DNA of 64,000 nucleotides from Dermatemys mawii (lineage: Eukaryota > Chordata > Testudines > Dermatemydidae): the NCBI GenBank assembly GCA_007922305.1, contig ML677335.1, positions 20,271,933 through 20,335,932 on the forward strand. Direction: 5' to 3'. The notes beneath the pieces were generated by a model. That model did no database searches, had not been told where the DNA came from, and was given only the letters and a program-made list of their open reading frames with translations. Position numbers and translations under genes: made by a program. Shown piece by piece: positions 25,406 to 35,965 of this stretch. Position 1 is the stretch's first letter; every line of letters starts with the position of its first letter.

Positions 25406-25413
25406 ATGTAGTT

Positions 25414-26047
25414 CAGCAGTTTTCAAACTTTTTTTCTGGCAATCCAGTTGAAGAAAATTGTTGATCCCCATGACCCAACAGAGCTGGGGATGAGGGGATT
25501 GGGATGTGGGAGGGACTCAGAGCTGGGGCAGAGGGTTGGGGTGAGGGTTTGGGGTGGGGGCAGGAATGAGGGGTTCAGGGTGTAGGAGGGGGCTCTGGGC
25601 TCACGCAGGGGGTTGGGATGCAGGAAGGAGTCAGGGTTCTGGGCTGGGGGTGCAGGCTTTAGGGTGGGGCCAGAGATAAGGGGTTTAGGGTACAGGAGAG
25701 GGCACTAGGTTTGGGGCTGCAGGCTCAGGGCTGAGGCAGAGGATTGGATACAGGAAGGGGTCAGGGTTCTAGATGCCTAGTCAATGGGAGGGTGGTGCCA
25801 GTGCTCGGGGCAGGGGAAGCACGCAGAGCTCCATGATCCCCTTCCTAGGAGCCAGACCTGCTGTTCGCGCTATGCCCTGGAAGCAGCCGTGTCGCAACAG
25901 GTAGGGACTAGCCTGCCTTAGCCAGGCAGCACCACTGACGGAACTTTTAATGGTTTGGTTGGCAGAACTGACCAGAACCACCATAACCCTGTACCTGATG
26001 TTCTACAACCCAGTACTGGATAATGACCCACAGTTTGAAAACCACTG
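25414..26047. mobile_element. hAT element (634 bp) inside the DIRS element
   Basis: The terminal inverted repeats are CAGCAGTTTTCAAAC on the left and GTTTGAAAACCACTG on the right. The flanks ATGTAGTT (25406-25413) and ATTTAGAT (26048-26055) agree at 6 of 8 positions, consistent with a decayed 8-bp duplication. The interior (about 25480-25770) is a G-rich degenerate minisatellite built on GGGTT/GGGGTG and GCAGGA motifs. No transposase frame is present. Confidence 0.75.
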
Positions 26048-26577
26048 ATTTAGATGACAGATTCAGTGCCAGGGCCTGCAGTGCTAATTCATCTCTACAC
26101 TGGCCTTGGAGTGCAGCCTGCTTGTTGTACAAAGCACTGAATGACATTGCTGGTCATCTAGTAGGATCTTGGACCTTATCTCCTCAGGGTCTGATAGTAG
26201 CTTCAAAAGATTATTCAAGTAGGTGGAGCATGAAGCTTTCCATCTTACGTGTCCTTGCAGACACTCCTAACAACTGCTAATGTATGCAATTCCCCTAAAC
26301 AGAAAAGGTATTCATACATCCATTCTACACCCATATTTAAGAGATTAGTCCATTGTAGGATGGATAGGGTTTAAATCTGTAGGTTTTGAGTCTGCCATGT
26401 TAAGGAGCCCTTACAGAACGTTCTGTAGGAAGGGGTTTATGGGGGAGTCTAGAGATCAATACTCCGTCAAGGTTAGTGGATATGATCACAGCAGTTGAAG
26501 ATGAAGGACCCTGAAGAAATTTAGAAGAAGGTTTGCCAAAGATTTACCTGTGGGTTGGATGATGCCACAGACACTAA

Positions 26578-26735
26578 GAGGGAACTGAGGAAGGGTCATG
26601 AGCACTCTATTCTTTTTGCCCTTGCATAGTGCATGCATGGCTCTAACAGTCACTGATGGTCAACAATTTCCAGTCTCACTCCCATGAGGCACATGCAGCG
26701 GGATCCACAGTGACACAAATCTGAAGAAAAATATT
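26578..26735. repeat. DIRS right inverted terminal repeat
   Basis: It begins GGAACTGAGGAAGGGTCATG and contains CACATGCAGCGGGATCCAC. It is the inverted counterpart of 20925-21091 and, in this orientation, the 5' end of the minus-strand element. Confidence 0.65.
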
Positions 26736-26757
26736 AATTCCTGGCATCATGAAAAAC

Positions 26758-27165
26758 TTTGGCCTAGATCCTCAGCTGGTATAAATCAGCATAGCTCCAG
26801 TGAAATCAGAGCTATATCAATTCCCACGAGCCAACAACTCAGCCTTTAACTTGCTAGGTGAATAATGTTCCAACAAACCTATTTCCTCTGTATACCTGAA
26901 CCCCAACACCCACCAAGATTGTTTTACCTGTTGACTTGATTTGCCCTTACTCCAAAATCCCCTGACTATCCAGAAGTTTCCCTGGCACAGATTTTCAAAA
27001 GCAGCTAGTGATGTTGAGTGCCTGACTAGACACCTCAAATGTACCTCATTTTTTCAAAGTGCTGAGGACACATTTTGAAAATCAGACTGTGTTTGAAGCT
27101 TCTCTGTATGGGCACCCAAATATTGAGGCACTCAAAATCAATTAGCTGGTTTTGAAATGCTTGGC
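26758..27165. repeat. Ancient palindromic interspersed repeats
   Basis: Near 26760-26830, GGCCTAGATCCTCAGCTGGTATAAATCAGC resembles one half (written here as GGCCTAGATCCTC then AGCTGGTATAAATCAGC) of a known self-complementary amniote repeat. Near 26990-27165, ATTTTCAAAAGCAGCTAGTG and CAATTAGCTGGTTTTGAAA form the ends of a loosely palindromic repeat with GCACCCAAATATTGAGGCAC. These look like decayed MITE-type elements. The family is not assigned. Confidence 0.5.
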
Positions 27166-27296
27166 CATAATTGCAGACCTACTTAAAGTCCCCAAACTCA
27201 CCCTGTGCTCCTTAACAGATCTACATCTGTGGCAGGTGCTTGCCAGATAAAATTTCAAGCCCCAGGGCCAAGCATCCCCCACTCCACATATCTTCC

Positions 27297-28178
27297 TGTA
27301 GTGAGGCGGTGTGATTCCCCACCATTGTGGAGAGAGACGAACCCCTCTGGACACCAGAGTGGGCAGAGCTGGTGAGCTCTGAGCCTGCCCCCCAAGAGGG
27401 TCAGGCAGTGCCCCAGAAGTATAAAGACCTCACCGGAGAAACAGCCACTGGAGGAGCCAGATGCCTCTGGCCTAGGCTGTGACTGTGAAGCGCCAGTGGA
27501 CCATGGTACATGGAAGGAATGGTCCAACTTGCCCTGCGCTCGCTACCCAAAGGAGTTGCTGGGTCTGCCTCTTGCCAGCTACCCCCGGGAGCCGATGGTG
27601 CTGGACCCCACAGAGGACACCACCTTGACCCAGGTACCACAAGAGGAGGAGTTAGGAAGTAGCCCGGGGGCAGCTGACCCTAGTCTGGCTGCAGCACTGC
27701 CAGAGCCTATATCAGCGTGTTGCAGACAGGATCCCCACTGACACAGCAGCAGGTCTTCTGCTGCTAGTAGGGCCCCAGGCTGGGACGCAATGGAGTGGAA
27801 GAGCCTGTGTCTCCCCTGCCACCCAACGTATGGCAGTCCCCCCACTCCAGGGCCTTTTGGAGGCTTGGGCCTACTATTGTTCCTCAGCCCCTGCCCGAGG
27901 GCCTGGGCTCTTGACTCATTGTTGCCCCACCCTGACCTAAGGTCTGGATTTACTACTGTTTATATTGCTACTGCAATAGCGTTATTGCTCAGACCCTGAC
28001 TGAAGGCCTGAGTCATTGTTGTCCTGCTCTGACCTAGGGCCCTGGCATAACTGTACTTATTTCTGCCTCCACAAGGGCCGCCAGAGGAGACCCCCGTGGC
28101 TGAACTAATTCCCGAATATATTAACAGAGTGTAGTGAGGTGGTGTGGTTCCCCGCCACCACGGAGAGAGAGAAGCCCC
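27297..28178. repeat. GC-rich block bounded by 49-bp direct repeats
   Basis: The segment TGTAGTGAGGCGGTGTGATTC... (27297-27345) recurs at 28130-28178, about 80% identical and mostly differing by transitions, with a period of 833 bp. The interior is GC-rich and carries an open frame of 81 codons (27496-27741) rich in Pro, Leu and Glu, which shows no recognised domain. It could be a retroelement leader, part of an LTR element or one unit of a longer tandem array. I cannot tell which. Confidence 0.6.
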
Positions 28179-29431
28179 AGCTAACCTCTTTACACTTCCC
28201 TGCAGCTTTCTGATTGGCCCACTACCCCTCATATACACCCTGATCTCATCCCTACAAACATCAGCCAGCCACAGTGCTCTGCCTCCTGTTGATGTACTGA
28301 AGATTTCCTCTAATGTAATTGACAGTTGGAGAAAACTTTACATGTTGTGCAGTCTGATCTTATCACACTTCTCACTATATAATTATGTTAGCTCTACACA
28401 CATACAGCATAGCCTGCCTCAGACATGCTCACTTTGGGTTAGATCAGGCAGCTTGCATGTGGACCACAGTAAGGTGGCAGTGATAGGTGCACTGCCAAAG
28501 AAATTCCCTGATTGTACAGAAAGGAGGGAGAGTAATTTGCAATTCCTTTTTATAGAGTATAATAAGCCTGCTTAACTGTGGACTTTGAAATTATTAATTT
28601 GCTCCTTTTTGCATCTTATTTTATGCCGTACAATGGATAGTTCAAACTCCGTGTCATAAAATGTTTGTTATACAAATCTTAATGACTAGTGTTAAGATTA
28701 TTTTGACTATTAAGAGGCCTATGTAACCATCACTTCAAATGTAATAGGTTATATACTACTGTTCAGAAATCAGTAAGCTATTTAAACTCCCACTGCATCC
28801 CACGACAAGGCCTAAACTTAAATATAAAGATTCAGACTGACCGTCATGCTTTGCCAGGCAAAGAAAGAAACACATATGTCATGTAATTCACTGAGAGGTA
28901 ATGTTTTGATTAAGGCTAGCTAAGAAAAAAAGTGTTTGGCATTAATAAAGATCTCAGAGCCCATTGATTAAGTGTAGTAATCATAATGCTTTACTATTTT
29001 GTCAGTCAATTAGTAATAAAAATATTCTCTTTACTCTAGAAATCTGCTGTACGGGCTAATTTTCAGTACAGTGTGCCGAAGACTGCGAATGCACACACCC
29101 ATCCATCTCTATTTTTAAGAACAGGATATAACTGCAATGCACTTCTGTGAGGTTAAAAATGAACCCTCTAATGTCTAACTATTTGCAGAACAAATATTTT
29201 ATCTAATTTAAATATTGGATTTTATAAATCCTGCAGATTACTAGGAATTGTTTATCCACCACCAATTTGTACCACCTGATTAGAAGTGAATTAGGGTTAT
29301 GATGTCAGAATGAATACATGGATAGAATGAAATACAAGACTCTTTCATGAAAAATATTTTCCGGGAATAAATGTGCTTTAAAACAAACCCCTATGGATTA
29401 TAATTTGCCCTATTATTTTCAAGAATGTTGT
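28179..29431. other. Unrecognised sequence
   Basis: No gene or repeat family is recognised. A 143-codon open frame at 28144-28575 shows no domain and begins inside the direct repeat. Confidence 0.4.
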
Positions 29432-29435
29432 ACTT

Positions 29436-30736
29436 TGTGACAAAGTTCCAAGTTTGTATTGGTGGGTCCTGCGCTTCCTGGCAAATTTAGGGGCCTCAGA
29501 AACTCATCTAGGCCCAGAGTGACCTCCCTTTCTCAGTAACTAAATAAGGGAGGCAGAAAAGGGGGGAGTCCAGGCCCTCCCTCTACTCTGGACTCCAGCC
29601 CAGGGACCCTAATAGTATCAGCTAAGATGGCTGACCTTTTATCCACAAAACACAATACAATTCCCTGGGCTACTTCCCCACAGCAGTCCCCGCTTCTTCA
29701 AACTCCACTTCACCCTTACCTCAGGGCCTCCTTCCTTCTGTATGATATGTTGGCCACCACTCAGTCTCACCAACAGCTTAACTTCCTTCCACAGCTCCTG
29801 ACACCCACAGCCCACCTGACTAACTGGGAGGCTTTTATCTGGTTTCAGCCTGTTAGGATTGCCTCCCCACTCTGAACTCTAGGGTACAGATGTGGGGACC
29901 CACAAGAAAAAAGAAATAACCCCCCCAAGCTTATTTTACCAGCTTGGGTTAAAATATTTTCCCCCAGAACACAACTTCTTTTGTATTGGGACCTGGTACA
30001 CTGCCACCACCAAACTAGGTTTAGGGTAGTTTGAGACCCTTCTTTCCCTTTCCACTAATCCCCCCAAACTTTTTCCTTCTCTGGGAAGCTTGAGAGAAAA
30101 AACAAACAAACCTCGCCTGCTCCTGCGAGACGTGCCTGATCCAAAACCAGGATTTTACACAATGGAAAACAAGCAAAGTTTTAAAAGAAAGATTTTAATA
30201 AAAGAAAAGAAGAAAGGAATAAATCCCTTATAACCATCAATAAAACAGCATCTACCATAATCAACAATAGGATTTAGAAACCAAACCTCTCCCCGAAGGA
30301 AACTTTCTCCCACTGTTAATATTTCTGCTGAATCTTACAATCTCAAGAAGCACCCAGCCAACACTTACCACTGAGAACTCTCCAAGTGACAAAACGAAGG
30401 TAAACTTACTGACTACAGTACTTGATAGAATCTTATAGTTACAGTAAAAGACATAGCTGTGTTCATCCCATAGCCGAGGTGAACAGAGAAAGACCCAAAG
30501 AAAAACTGAAACTTAAAATCCTTTGTCTTCTGAGGAATTTTTCATTGGTCAGAATGTCCCAATCAGGTTAGCTGTTTCTACTCATTTCTAGAAGGTTCTT
30601 AATTGGCCCCAGGTGTCTTGATTGGCCTGGAGTAGCCTTTGTTTGGCTATCCAGGGAACAGGGACCTGCACATCCTGAGACTAATACACCTGCCTTCTAG
30701 CACTCTCCTATATCCTTCTGGTCTGACTCCATCACA
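29436..30736 (-). mobile_element. Solo LTR (1301 bp), same family as 19189-19899
   Basis: On the plus strand it starts TGTGACAAAG and ends CTCCATCACA, the exact inverse of the LTR at 19189-19899. It has a 4-bp duplication, ACTT (29432-29435 and 30737-30740). Shared blocks include CTCCTGACACCCACAGCCC, GAAACCAGATAAAAGCC (minus strand, TATA-like) and GGCCAATTAAGAAC. It carries about 600 bp of central sequence missing from the other copy. Three AATAAA strings lie on the plus strand near 30190-30245, so the polarity, set here by the TATA-like motif, is not certain. No viral coding sequence is present. Confidence 0.8.
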
Positions 30737-30740
30737 ACTT

Positions 30741-31074
30741 TGACTAGCAGTTTTCCAATATGCTTGTCCAGTCTAGTTTGAGAAAAACTATCTTTTATGA
30801 ATGGCACAAAAATATGTTCATTACCAAAATATTTCAAGCAACAAAACTGAACCATACTCAACAAAGGGCTATGGCATATACATACAAATAGCTATTCATC
30901 TTTGAAAAGTTGCTAAGCAATAATGCCCTGTCCCCAGGCTCACTGATCAGCCATGGACTGTGTATTTTTGTAACTTAATATTTTTGCTAGAATTTAGTCT
31001 CCTTATGGGTGGAGAGCTGAAAGCCAAAACTATAACTGGGTTAAAAAAAAAGAATTAAATAAGCTCCTGGAGGA
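30741..31074. other. Unrecognised sequence
   Basis: Nothing recognisable. Confidence 0.4.
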
Positions 31075-31243
31075 TAAGTCCAACAGTGGCTATTAATCAA
31101 GATGTTCAGGGATGCAACCACACCTGATTGCCAGGTGTTAGGACTGGATGACTTGATAATTCCTCTGTTCTGTTCATTCCCTTTGAAGCATCTAGCATTG
31201 TCCACTGTTGGAAGACAGGTTGCTGGGCTAGATGGATCATTGG
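31075..31243 (+). mobile_element. CR1-like LINE 3' end fragment
   Basis: Sense-strand 3' end landmarks are GGAGGATAAGTCCAACAGTGG, split as GGAGGATAAG and TCCAACAGTGG, then TTCTGTTCATTCCCTTTG, GCATTGTCCACTGTTGGAAG and GGGCTAGATGGATCATTGG. It is the same 3' end as at 47505-47863. It is interrupted at 31244 by a hAT element, and its last bases are not found beyond it. Confidence 0.7.
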
Positions 31244-31447
31244 CAGGGCCAGCTCCAACTTTTTGCCCCCCCCAAGCGAAAAAAAGGGTGGCCGGAGGAG
31301 TGCCACCAGAGGGGGGGAAAAGGGTGGGGTGAAGAGGGGATTTATGTGGCCAGAGGAGTGCTGCCCTAAGATTGGCCGAAATGCTACCCCTTACAGAGTG
31401 CCACCCCAGGCGTGTGCTTCCTATGCTGGTGCCTGGAGCCAGCCCTG
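31244..31447. mobile_element. Short hAT element inserted in the CR1 3' end
   Basis: The ends CAGGGCCAGCTCC and GGAGCCAGCCCTG are inverted repeats matching at 11 of 13 positions. The flanks ATCATTGG (31236-31243) and ATCATTCA (31448-31455) match at 6 of 8. The 204-bp interior is GC-rich and non-coding. A second, damaged copy of the family lies at 31602-31905. Confidence 0.75.
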
Positions 31448-31601
31448 ATCATTCATCTGAAATGGTACAGCTATTCTTAATGTTTAAGTCATCCAAACTG
31501 GTCTCACACTTTCATGCTTACATAGTTTGAATTTTTCCACTCAGCAAAGAAATAGATATTTCTAACTTGCCTCTGATGACATTACCCTAAGCACAGCAAC
31601 C

Positions 31602-31905
31602 CAGGGCCGGCTAGCCAGGCCACAGCAACCCAGGCTAGCCAGGCCACAGCAACCCAGGGCCCCAAGCAAATAAAAAAAAGAAAAGGGTGGTCAGAAAAGC
31701 AAAGAGGAGTGGGGCAGAGGAGCGAAATGCGGCGGGGGCGGGGGCGGCCAGAGGAGCGAAGGCTGGGCAGAGTGGCAGCAGCATGGCCGGAGGAGCGAAG
31801 GGTGGGGAAAGGGGGGTGGCGCGGCTGGAATGCCGCCCTCTACAGAGTGCCACCCCAGGCACATGCTTCCTATGGGTTGGCTGGGGCTGCCTCCACCTTT
31901 CTTCT
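31602..31905. mobile_element. Damaged hAT copy with an internal tandem expansion
   Basis: It starts CAGGGCCGGCT and shares GTGCCACCCCAGGC and TGCTTCCTATG with the element at 31244-31447. Its left end is disturbed by about three copies of a 24-29 bp unit, CACAGCAACCCAGG plus CTAGCCAGGC (31592-31661). The right inverted end is not clear. The GC-rich, CpG-containing interior generates overlapping open frames that are not genes. Confidence 0.65.
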
Positions 31906-32115
31906 ATTAACTGGCCAATGAGCAAAATCCTGTGTTGGTGGGATTGTACCCTGTGCCTTCAAAAAAGTCTAGAAACTACTCTTCAGCATACTCTTCCAAG
32001 GATCACTGGAGACATTCTGCCAGGCTCAGCACTATGCATAAGAATGTCTCTGAACTCTCACACTGGTGCAGTGCACTTTTTAATGTAATTTAATACACCT
32101 GTGGCTCATAGTTTC

Positions 32116-32478
32116 TGAAAACTTGGACAACACCTGGATGAAGAATTCCCTGAATTTCTAGTAGATTTAAATGATATGGCTTCCACATGCAGTGGTGTTT
32201 CTACATTAGAACAGCTCAGAGATGAAATTGTGTATGCAGTTATTAATAGCAAGCTACACTGTGAGCTACTCAGTGTAGCCTACAGGGAAAAGTTGTCTCA
32301 TGCAAGAACTCCAGATATTAAAAAATATGAAAGCATTGCATGCAGCATGAAAATAGGGAACTACCCTCAGCCACTCCAAAGAGACCAAATAGAAACATCA
32401 AGGGTTACATCCACGAGAAACCACAGGTTGTCATACATAAAACCATGGGATACGAGGCGGCAACAACAGAAGAAATAA
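32116..32478 (+). other. Unrecognised 120-codon open frame
   Basis: A frame preceded by TGA at 32113-32115 is open from about 32116 to a TAA at 32476-32478. Its first Met is at 32176 (100 codons from there). Composition is not obviously repeat-derived: it is mixed charged and polar, with STLEQLRDEIVYAVINSKLH resembling an ordinary helix-rich protein. No family is recognised, and no Kozak or splice evidence is compelling. It could be chance, an old transposase fragment or an unrecognised exon. Confidence 0.2.
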
Positions 32479-32957
32479 AATAAGATGTCTGTTTTTGTTA
32501 TTTGAAAACTACTTATTCACTGCAGAGAGACAAGCTTACAAAATTCTAGTATTGGGTTTGTTCACAGTGGGGAATTTTATTAGCACATACAAGAACCAAG
32601 GATCCTCAAAGAACATGAAAGCCAACAGAATCATCATCCACACATGGTTCTCAACTGCCACAAAACTAGGCAACCTAACAAGACAGATGAAGGGCTGCTT
32701 TCCTGTAGTCCCACTTGTTACTGCAGACCTGAAAAAGGAACAAAGAAAAATCTGACAGCAAACATTATGAAATGATTCAGTGCATGGTTATGCAGAACTA
32801 TTGCTTGTAATGCTGACTTTTCAAAAGGTACAGAGGTCATAGAGCTAACATGACCTGGAGCAGCAATGTCTGTTATTATTTTATTGAAAAAACTTAACTC
32901 CAATCCAGGAACAGAGAGCATGACTGGTAAATGCTGAAGAATTGCTAGCAAAGTAAA
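32479..32957. other. Unrecognised sequence
   Basis: An 86-codon frame (32495-32755) and a 77-codon frame on the other strand show no domain. Nothing else is seen. Confidence 0.35.
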
Positions 32958-33425
32958 GTATCAGGGGTAGCCCTGTAAGTCTGTATCCAGAAAAACAATG
33001 AGGAGTCCGGTGGCACCTTAAAGACTGACAGATTTACTTGGGCATAAGCTTTTGTGAGTAAGATACCCACTTCTTCAAATGCATGGAATGAAAATTACAG
33101 ATGCAAGCATTATTATACTGACACATAAAGAAAAGGAAGTTACCTTACAAGTGGAGAACCAGTGTGACAGGGTCAATTCAATTGATGTAGTCCATTCCCA
33201 ATAATCGATGAGGAAGTGTTAATACCAGGAGAGGGAAAGTTGCTTTAGTAGTGAGCCAGCCACTCCCAGTCCCTATTCAAATCTAAATTAATGGTGTTAT
33301 ATTTGCAAATCAATTTTAGTTCTGCAGAGAAGACTTTGGCCAAAAAAAAAATAAAAGTAATGGCAGTCGCTAAGATTGGATGACCAGTATGTTGACTGCG
33401 GTCAACTAATGGCAACCTAGTAGAG
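32958..33425 (-). mobile_element. Truncated Penelope-like element, terminal region plus flank
   Basis: It begins GTATCAGGGGTAGCCCTG and continues GGCACCTTAAAGACTGACAG and GCATAAGCTTTTGTGAG. It then extends about 340 bp further (GGAGAACCAGTGTGACAGGG, CCAGCCACTCCCAGTCCC), beyond the short terminal unit and toward the region that in full-length copies encodes the GIY-YIG endonuclease. The coding part itself is not reached. The minus strand at about 33041-33082 carries a degraded hammerhead-like fold with the second stem retained, including one G-U type pair. Confidence 0.7.
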
Positions 33426-34240
33426 TTCAATACAAGAGGCAGCATAACTACTTTACCCTGGTATTGTTAGTGCTCTTTAAGACTGGATCTTGATACTTAA
33501 CTGAAGGATGAGTATGTCTTGAATTTACTTTAGGGAATGAATACTATGACAATTGTAAGGATTACCCATTTGAATTAAAAGTATTAACCTCACTAGAAAA
33601 AGACTCCCAAATTCAAATACAAAAAAGGCCTCATCTGACTGGAAATAATAGTCTTCAAGAGGACTATGCTAATAGGTATGAAGTATAATTATACCTCTTA
33701 CATGGGTTCAGTCTGGATAGTGCTATCAAATGCAGCTTGAAGTTCCAAGGTTGTACTCTATGACATTCAGGGATTGGTTGATGCCCTAAGGAAGCATTCA
33801 CTTTTGGGATGTATACAAAAGCTTCCTTTTCCTGAATATGTTAAGAACATTATACTACTGAGACTTCATCTTTTTGCTTGGACACTCTTATACCCAATAT
33901 AGTCCTATTGGGTATAAGAATCCCATTGAAGGCTCCTTTTTATTGGCTTAATGTGCTAGGTAAAATATAGGCTTTACACGAGGCAGTAGTGTGTTTTATT
34001 GTTATCTTCTCCTTTAGGATCCAAGACAGCAACAATCACTTCATCCAATGATTCATTTCAAATCTATCTGTCCCAGATGGAGAATGGTTTTGGAATAGCA
34101 GACCGCCTCACTGAGACAGACATCCAAAAAGCCAGTGCAAGGTTAATCAAGCCTGGCAGCCATACTCTTTCAGTCAGAAAGGCACAAACAATATCACTGC
34201 TGCTCTCTCGTTATCTTTTGTATTGTCCTGGGGAGCAGTG
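33426..34240. other. Unrecognised sequence
   Basis: No gene or known repeat is seen. Confidence 0.4.
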
Positions 34241-34289
34241 AGAAATATGGGATAAGATTAGCAGGGACCTTCCCCAGCTTTATTTCAAT

Positions 34290-34680
34290 CACCATCTCAC
34301 ATCTGGGGTCCTAACACAGAGGTTGCACGACACTTTATCTATTGTTTCCAGATGTAAAGAGGTCAATCACCAGCCCTCCAAACTGACTTAAATGAGTGAT
34401 GAATGATGAGTGACTTCTTTCCAGCTGTAAGAGTCAACTCCGCTAATCCAATTTCTGTCCTATAAAACTCGGTGTTCACCTCTCTATGGGTGGGAAGCAC
34501 ACACAGGAGACTTTGCTGTGCCCAGGAATGGAGAATTTCTCTCTGGGATAGGGCCGATTTTTTGCTTCCTGGTTACTATTAAAAACCTTGCCAGACAGTG
34601 ACTGGCTACCAAAACAGAGCCATAGAAGAAACAGTGCTCTGAGATCTCAATAAATTATTGTGTTCCACCTCGTGGATGCT
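34290..34680 (+). mobile_element. Possible LTR relic (promoter- and polyA-like layout)
   Basis: A TATA-like CCTATAAAACTCGG near 34459 is followed about 190 bp later by CTCAATAAATTATTGTG near 34647, then TTCCACCTCGTGGATG. This spacing of TATA box and AATAAA resembles a retroviral-type LTR. TG...CA ends and a target duplication were not located, so the limits are guesses and the call is tentative. Confidence 0.3.
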
Positions 34681-34964
34681 CTGCTCTCTTTTGATATCAT
34701 TTCCTGAAATAAATTATGAATAAAATAAAAAGTAAACAAACATAAGTATAATTATTCTCTGCATTCACCAGGTGTGATAACAGAGATTATACAATTAGAG
34801 ATAGATCTCTGTCAAATGATGAGATAGGGAAAAATATGTAAAAAGATACCCAGAATTACTCCATAATTATGAAGTAACCTCTGGACTATTGAAATATGCC
34901 TGCTTATAAGATCAGAATTCCTAGTATACACCAGTGAAAATTGGATTTTTGTTTCTGTGACATC

Positions 34965-35187
34965 ATTTTTCCCCTTTATGGCCTTTTCTCCCCCATTTTC
35001 TGTTAATATTCTTTGCAGATGAGTTCTGGTACTTGATACCTCCTCAGTCCAGGCCTGCAATTGATTCATTTGGCCCCATTTTTCCCCTTTATGGCCTTTT
35101 CTCCCCCATTTTCTGTTAATATTCTTTGGAGATGAGTTCTGGTACTTGATACCTTCTCAGTCCAGGCCTGCAATTGATTCATTTGGC
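34965..35187. repeat. Near-identical 113-bp tandem duplication
   Basis: The unit ATTTTTCCCCTTTATGGCC...TTGATTCATTTGGC occurs at 34965-35077 and again at 35078-35187, with only about two substitutions (CTTTGCAGATG/CTTTGGAGATG and CCTCCTCAG/CCTTCTCAG). The high identity indicates a recent duplication. Confidence 0.9.
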
Positions 35188-35849
35188 TGTGTTTGTCCTG
35201 AATCCAAGATATTCCACAAACCATATCTGTTTATGTGTGTGTGCACGCACATGCAAGTGCTTTAGCTTTCTCTCAGCAGAGAACCCTGATCAGAAAAATT
35301 GACCGGGAAGAGATAGGAAATGTAGTGTTTTCTCCCTAAAAGCCAATATTATTGCTACTATAATCCTGGAGAAAGGTCTGAGGAACACATGGAAGATCAA
35401 AAGATAATGACTGAAGTTAGGGCAGGAAAAAAGTCTACTATTCACCTGAAAAATATAAGACTTGTCGGAGAATGGTAAAATGGGAATGCTTTGAAGACAG
35501 CCTCCATTCTAACTTATTTAGATGTTTCAGACAGGGCCATTCTCTGCTTGTCCCCTGTTCTCTGAAACCCGAAAGAATATGGAAAACAGGCTGTGATGCT
35601 TTGATCTGAAGTAGATGATTGATTAATGTCTTAGCCTTTCCACGGGTTGCTGAGATTGGCAATGGGAAAAAGCTGTTCCTGAAATTTTTGCGTAGCTTCA
35701 GAGGCTACCCCATCCAACATGGAGATTGGGGAGAGAGGGCTGCTTAACACCAGAGCCCATATTTTTCCAGTTCTGCCCAGCTCTTTTCTTTCTAGGGGAA
35801 GGTAAACTGAGACTTCCCCACCCAGACTCAGCTGTGAGAGGGAAACTCG
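35188..35849. other. Unrecognised sequence
   Basis: A short purine/pyrimidine TG-rich stretch lies at about 35233-35250. Frames of 74 and 91 codons on the minus strand have no domain. Confidence 0.4.
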
Positions 35850-35965
35850 AGTTCCTGCTCCTTGGGACAGGAACTGTCTTTCAAATGTGCACAGTGCCAA
35901 GCACAATGGGGCACCAAATCACTGCATAGGCTCTAGACACTAATGGAATGTAAATAATTAATAAT
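35850..35965. repeat. Ancient interspersed repeat fragment
   Basis: CTTGGGACAGGAACTGTCTTT, split as CTTGGGACAGG and AACTGTCTTT, followed by AGTGCCAAGCACAATGGGG and an AATAATTAATAAT tail, matches a common old amniote repeat. A second, more decayed copy is at 39156-39242. Confidence 0.55.

Larger units (their letters stand above)
20925..26735 (-). mobile_element. Degraded DIRS-type retrotransposon with nested insertions
   Basis: Reading right to left, the element holds a possible gag region (26280-24560), reverse transcriptase (about 24240-24000), RNase H (about 23760-23330) and a tyrosine recombinase (about 22900-22467, resuming 21593-21320). Inverted terminal repeats lie at both ends (20925-21091 and 26578-26735). 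This order and the inverted ends are diagnostic of DIRS retrotransposons, which integrate with a tyrosine recombinase rather than a DDE integrase and so leave no target duplication. All frames are broken by stops and indels, and the RT palm with the YxDD box appears deleted. Two later insertions split it: a non-LTR fragment at 21600-22460 and a hAT element at 25414-26047. The outer limits are approximate. The assignment rests on translated motifs read by eye. Confidence 0.75.

Noticed and set aside
27297..28178. CpG island of a host gene promoter
   Set aside because: GC richness is confined to a block bounded by direct repeats. No exon or transcript feature adjoins it.
28144..28575. 143-codon open frame
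   Set aside because: No domain, no codon signal, and it begins inside a repeat. Likely chance.
31687..32088. 133-codon open frame rich in Gly/Arg
   Set aside because: It starts in the CpG-rich hAT remnant and runs into unrelated sequence. Two overlapping frames are open by composition.
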